Positions 60,555 to 64,000 of a stretch of DNA of 64,000 bases are shown in pieces. Position 1 is the stretch's first letter. The number at the start of each line of letters is the position of its first letter. Under the pieces are notes generated by a model that had not been told where the DNA came from, did no database searches, and saw only the letters and a list, made by a program, of their open reading frames with translations. The DNA lies in contig PLZU01000041.1 of NCBI GenBank assembly GCA_003152275.1, positions 38,342 through 102,341 of the forward strand, in the 5' to 3' direction. The position numbers and the translations under genes are program-made. Source of the DNA: Actinomycetota bacterium. GTDB lineage: Bacteria > Actinomycetota > Thermoleophilia > Gaiellales > Gaiellaceae.

Positions 60555-61076
60555 GTGCAACACGCCGAGCCGATCCCCGCGAGCTTCCCGTGGCGCAGTG
60601 CCACGCTTGTCGTCGGCGCGATCGCGACGGTCGAGCTCGCCGCGTTGATCGGCATCGGTGCCGTGCACCTCGCGCCGAAGCATGCCGTCGCGGCGACGGC
60701 TGCTCCCGCCAAGCCGCATCACGCACAGCCCGTCGTCCCGTCTACAATCCGGGCGCCCAAGTTCGCGGCACCCCCGTCTCAGCCGCTGCGTGCGCGCGCG
60801 AGCGTGCACGTGCTCGTCCTGAACGGCAACAACGTGCAAGGAGCGGCGGCGACCGAGGCGGCGCGGCTGCAAGGCGCCGGCTACCGCATCGGCGGCGCCG
60901 AGAACGCGCAGCGGCACGACTATGCGCGGTCGATGGTGCTCTACGTGCCCGGCTGGATCAAGGAAGCCCGGCGACTCGCGCGCGACACCGGCATCCGCAT
61001 CGTCGCACCGGTCGACGGACTGCGGGCAGCGGCCCTCAGGGGCTCGCAGATCGTCGTAATCCTGGGCACTTCTTGA
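60555..61076 (+). CDS. LytR C-terminal-domain membrane protein
   Basis: 173 residues. One N-terminal helix (ATLVVGAIATVELAALIGIG), a Pro/Ala linker, then a LytR_C fold: HVLVLNGNNVQGAAATEAAR, LQGAGYRIGGAENA, SMVLYVPGWIKEARRLARDT. Such domains may bind cell-wall precursors. GTG start; 3' end overlaps the convergent O-antigen-ligase-like gene by 41 bases. Confidence 0.83.
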   Translation: MQHAEPIPASFPWRSATLVVGAIATVELAALIGIGAVHLAPKHAVAATAAPAKPHHAQPVVPSTIRAPKFAAPPSQPLRARASVHVLVLNGNNVQGAAATEAARLQGAGYRIGGAENAQRHDYARSMVLYVPGWIKEARRLARDTGIRIVAPVDGLRAAALRGSQIVVILGTS

Positions 61077-62979
61077 GCAGCTTCGGCGGCGTGAAGTTAT
61101 ACGCCTTCGCGCGCGCCTGATCGAGCAGGCCGCACGGCGTCGACGCCGCCCCGAAGCGGTCGTATGTGTACGAGTTGTTGAGCGCTTCGTACGAGAGCAG
61201 CCACGCCTTGTAATCGAAGTAGAAGCGGCCGAGCTCATACCACGTCTCCGCGTTCTCCGGCTCACGCGCCGCGGCCTCGCGGTAGAGCTCCGCCGCGCGC
61301 GCCGTGTGCCCCCCCGCATCCTCGTACGCGGCCCAATCCATCAGCGCGCCCACGGAGAGCGGGTCGTAGGAGTGAGCGCGCTTGGCCTGCGCGAGCGAGG
61401 TCGCGGGCAGGTCGCGCTGCGCAAGCCACGGCGCAGCGAGCGAGTAGATGCCGGCCAGCGCGAACGCGAGGGCGGCAATGGCGACGAGCGGGCGGCGCCG
61501 GACGGTGCGCTCCGCGGCCGCTGCAGGCCGCGCGAGTAGCGCTCCGGCGAGGAAGAGCAACGGTCCGCACGTCGCGACGAAGTTCCAGTCTTTGTCGACG
61601 ATCGCGTGGGCGAAGAAGACGGCGACGGCGATCCCGAGCGCGAGCGCGGCCGGGTCGCGGCGCACACGCACGACGCCCCGGAACGCGGCCGCCGCCGCGC
61701 CGAGGTAGAGCACGAAGCCGACGATGCCCAGCTCGCTCAGGAACTGGAGCGGCACGTTGTGCGGCTCATCCACCACGATCGGCGCACGCCGCAACATCTG
61801 GTTCGTCAGCTCGAAGGTGCCGGCACCCGTGCCGCCGACGGGGTGGCGCGTGAACGCGTGCCAGGCCTCCTGCCACCACGTCCAGCGGTTGCTCGAGTTC
61901 ACGCTACAGAGGTGGCATACGGTGTTCGTGATCTGGCTCGACGCGGGGTTCGTGAACTCCTTCCAGATGTGACCGGCGAACGCGATGCTGACGGCGAGGC
62001 CCGCGAGCGCGAGCGCGAGCGCCGCGCCGCCGGCGACCCGCTCGACCCGCGTGCGCCGCTGCGGCGCGACAGGATGGCGCGCGAGGAAGCGCGCGGCGAC
62101 GTACACGAGCACCGCACCGGCGACGAGGACGAGCGCGAAGATCCAGCCGTCGTGGGCGCGCACCGACCGCGGCTGCCCATCCTTCGTGATGCCTGGCAGC
62201 GCGAGCGCGATCCCGAACGCCGCGGCGCCAGCGCCGCCGCCGAGCACAACGGCGGCGAGGCTTTCGACGCGCTCGCGGTCGAGCAGCACCCAGGCCGCGG
62301 CCGCGAGACAGGCGAGCGCGACGCCGAAGCGCGAGTACGTGAGGAGGAGCGTGACGACGAGCCCGTAGAGCAGCACGGCGCTCGTCGCGGTCCGCCGCCG
62401 GCCGAGCCACAGCGCCAGTGGCACGCCGGCATCGCAAATGAGCGCGAGCTCGTTCCAGTAGCTGAGTGGCGAGCGCAGTCGCGCAAGGCGGCCGTAGTCG
62501 GAGTAGAGCGCCGGCACGCACTTCGCAACGAGCGCCCACGCAACAACCCCGCCGACGAGGAGCGCCGCTCCCTGGGCGAGTCGCTCACGCGACACGAGCC
62601 CGCCGACGATGACGCCGACGAGCGCGAACGCGGAGTAGACGAGCGTTCGGTTCGTGAACGCCCACGAACGATCCGCCGAGATCGACCAGATCGTGCTCAG
62701 GCCCGCCCAGACGGCGAGACCGAAGAGACACCCGAGAAAGACGGCGGGGGCGCGGTCGATGCGGACCGGCGCGAAGCCGGCGAGGAGCGCCGCGAGCAGG
62801 AGCGCGAGCGCTCCGATCCAGACGATCGGCGCGTCGACAGCCACGAGGCCGCCCCCGAAAAAGACGGCGCAAAAGCAGATCGCGGCGGCGCCGAACGCTG
62901 CCCACAAACCGCTGACGCGTTCGCCCGCAGCGCGCACGGGCGCTGACGCTAGCATCGTCTGACTGCCCCGTAGCCCCAT
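61036..62979 (-). CDS. O-antigen ligase-like membrane protein with TPR-type C-terminus
   Basis: 647 residues with about eleven hydrophobic helices and the Wzy_C/RfaL pattern: SRFGVALACLAAAAW, RWTWWQEAWHAFTRHPVGGT, GAGTFELTNQML and EPHNVPLQFLSELGIVGFVL with the conserved histidine. The last 130 residues contain TPR-like helices (DWAAYEDAGGHTARAAELYR, ENAETWYELGRFYFDYKAWL). Likely joins or polymerises glycans at the membrane. ATG start. Confidence 0.87.
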   Translation of the reverse strand: MGLRGSQTMLASAPVRAAGERVSGLWAAFGAAAICFCAVFFGGGLVAVDAPIVWIGALALLLAALLAGFAPVRIDRAPAVFLGCLFGLAVWAGLSTIWSISADRSWAFTNRTLVYSAFALVGVIVGGLVSRERLAQGAALLVGGVVAWALVAKCVPALYSDYGRLARLRSPLSYWNELALICDAGVPLALWLGRRRTATSAVLLYGLVVTLLLTYSRFGVALACLAAAAWVLLDRERVESLAAVVLGGGAGAAAFGIALALPGITKDGQPRSVRAHDGWIFALVLVAGAVLVYVAARFLARHPVAPQRRTRVERVAGGAALALALAGLAVSIAFAGHIWKEFTNPASSQITNTVCHLCSVNSSNRWTWWQEAWHAFTRHPVGGTGAGTFELTNQMLRRAPIVVDEPHNVPLQFLSELGIVGFVLYLGAAAAAFRGVVRVRRDPAALALGIAVAVFFAHAIVDKDWNFVATCGPLLFLAGALLARPAAAAERTVRRRPLVAIAALAFALAGIYSLAAPWLAQRDLPATSLAQAKRAHSYDPLSVGALMDWAAYEDAGGHTARAAELYREAAAREPENAETWYELGRFYFDYKAWLLSYEALNNSYTYDRFGAASTPCGLLDQARAKAYNFTPPKLLKKCPGLRRSASP

Positions 62980-63077
62980 TCACAAACGGTTTACATCGAC
63001 CAAACCGTGAGAACACCACCGTTGGAGACACTGGGAAGACCGCCTGGCGCGGTTGGCCGTGCCTGGGCTCATTTCGG

Positions 63078-63662
63078 ATGACGACGACACAGACGACAAC
63101 CGTGAGAGTGCTCCTGGCGACGATCGCCGGTGCGCTCGTCTTCCTCGTTGCCGGCGTCGGTGGAGCCGCAGCCGCACCCGCCGCCTCCCTGCAGGCGACG
63201 AGCCAGTGCTGGAAGGACGTCGTCAACGATTGGTTGAGGCATCAGCCGAACCTCACGGGCACGTATGCGATCCCCTGCTACACCCAGGCGATCCAGCATC
63301 TGAGCCAGTACCCCGACGTCGCGGGCTATTCGAGCGCTACCGACGATATTCAGCGAGCCCTTCTCGCCGTGATCCATCAGGAAGGCCGCGACGGGCCCCC
63401 TTCGAGCGGCGGTGGCAATGGCCCCTCGCCGACCTCGCTCGGGGGAGGCGGCCCGCCGGGCGGCGGCCACAAGAGCCTGTGGACGAGCCTCATCGACCGG
63501 CTCGCCCCCGGCAACGCCCAATCGATCCCCCTCCCGCTGATCGTGCTGGCAGGCCTCGCGCTCCTGCTGCTCCTCGCGGCCGCGGCGACGTGGTTTGCCC
63601 GCCGCATGCAGACCCGCCGGGTGACCCCGGCGACGGCATCTTCACCAACACCTCGGCGCTAG
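63078..63662 (+). CDS. predicted secreted/membrane protein of unknown function
   Basis: 194 residues: N-terminal signal or helix (VRVLLATIAGALVFLVAGVG), a domain with two cysteines (SQCWKDVVNDWLRH and YAIPCYTQAI), a Gly/Pro-rich linker (residues 105-130) and a C-terminal helix (LPLIVLAGLALLLLLAAAAT) with a basic tail. The signal plus tail-anchor layout suggests a wall- or membrane-exposed domain. I do not recognise a family. Confidence 0.7.
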   Translation: MTTTQTTTVRVLLATIAGALVFLVAGVGGAAAAPAASLQATSQCWKDVVNDWLRHQPNLTGTYAIPCYTQAIQHLSQYPDVAGYSSATDDIQRALLAVIHQEGRDGPPSSGGGNGPSPTSLGGGGPPGGGHKSLWTSLIDRLAPGNAQSIPLPLIVLAGLALLLLLAAAATWFARRMQTRRVTPATASSPTPRR

Positions 63663-63747
63663 CGTTCCATCCGACCCGACTCGTACCCTCCCTTTCCCCC
63701 GCAAACGGGACGAAATTCATCGAGTGGCTACAGTTCGGGAGGGTCGC

Positions 63748-64000
63748 ATGGCAAGCGTAGAGCAGAAAAACACCAGCGAAAATCCGGCCGAAGAGGTGGT
63801 GAACGCCGTCGTCGACGACGGCGCGCGCCTCGGAGTCCGCCGCTTCTTCACCATCCCCGGGCGCGACCCGTTCGACGAGATCGAGTGGGAGATTCGCGAT
63901 GCAGTGATCCCGGGCCGTAACGGCCCGGCCTTCGAGCAGCGCGGCGTCGAGTTCCCGAAATTCTGGTCCCAGACGGCGACGAACATCGTCGCCCAGAAGT
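63748..64000 (+). CDS. nrdJ: vitamin B12-dependent ribonucleotide reductase, N-terminal part
   Basis: 84 residues before the window ends. GVRRFFTIPGRDPFDEIEWE and RNGPAFEQRGVEFPKFWSQT, ATNIVAQK are the usual N-terminus of class II reductases of actinobacteria, which make deoxynucleotides with adenosylcobalamin. ATG preceded by GGGAGG. No cobalamin riboswitch features are visible in the 85-base gap before it. Confidence 0.9.
   Translation, partial: MASVEQKNTSENPAEEVVNAVVDDGARLGVRRFFTIPGRDPFDEIEWEIRDAVIPGRNGPAFEQRGVEFPKFWSQTATNIVAQK

Noticed and set aside
63663..63747. Cobalamin riboswitch in front of nrdJ
   Set aside because: The gap is only 85 bases and shows no B12-box-like sequence or the needed multi-stem layout.

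Overview
The window is GC-rich and gene-dense, with many 4-base stop/start overlaps and many GTG or TTG starts. It reads as chromosomal DNA of a soil actinomycete, most likely class Thermoleophilia (Gaiellales or Solirubrobacterales). That placement is inferred from the gene content: a bacterial hopanoid operon, an F420/FMN luciferase-like oxidoreductase, a tandem ThyX-like protein, a B12-dependent ribonucleotide reductase, FolE2 and several sigma factors. I see no insertion sequence, prophage, CRISPR array or rRNA; one tRNA is present.

Layout. (1) 1-14981, minus strand: a long co-directional series. It starts with a branched-chain-amino-acid-type ABC importer (binding protein, LivH, LivM, LivG, LivF), continues with two XdhC maturation genes and a three-subunit molybdenum hydroxylase with a CoxG-like partner, and ends with a luciferase-like oxidoreductase, rhodanese, M20 amidohydrolase, peroxiredoxin, fumarylacetoacetase-fold hydrolase and the start of gmd. 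It looks like uptake and oxidative/hydrolytic breakdown of an unknown, probably N-containing compound. (2) 15064-17913, plus strand: cupin, OsmC, nitroreductase, pentein amidinohydrolase. (3) 18004-20924: a PspC gene and an aquaporin gene that both break off at the same point, a zinc-ribbon protein, the main sigma factor and an asparaginase. (4) 21162-24960: ArsR-like regulator, MFS exporter, Fpg/Nei glycosylase, CBS protein, thymidine kinase. (5) 24971-31727: a kinase-like protein, FolE2, PlsY, two divergent superoxide dismutase genes, two secreted cupredoxin-like proteins, an ECF sigma/anti-sigma pair. (6) 31724-40396: tandem ThyX, DUF72, two secreted proteins, aminotransferase, DUF1684, citrate synthase, ornithine-cyclodeaminase-like protein. 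(7) 40618-48117, minus strand: hopanoid operon hpnC-hpnD-hpnE-shc-hpnH-hpnG with ispH and a YjbQ-like gene; hpnH is broken by several frameshifts. (8) 48136-64000: STAS protein, a 3' fragment of a DUF4900-like pilus-associated gene, M29 aminopeptidase, class A penicillin-binding protein, CopD-like protein, secreted glycosidase, tRNA-Thr, a second sigma-70, an ECF sigma with a long C-terminal tail, holB-tmk, epimerase, LytR_C protein, O-antigen-ligase-like protein and the start of nrdJ.

Points most worth a second look: two families of palindromic intergenic repeats and a pair of related hairpins; two places where genes end abruptly (near 18335 and 48511); the frameshifted hpnH inside an otherwise intact hopanoid operon; two cupredoxin-fold proteins without copper ligands; the split ThyX motif; and the uncharacterised transport-plus-molybdoenzyme locus. 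Everything is read from sequence alone, without database searches; family names rest on recognised motifs.
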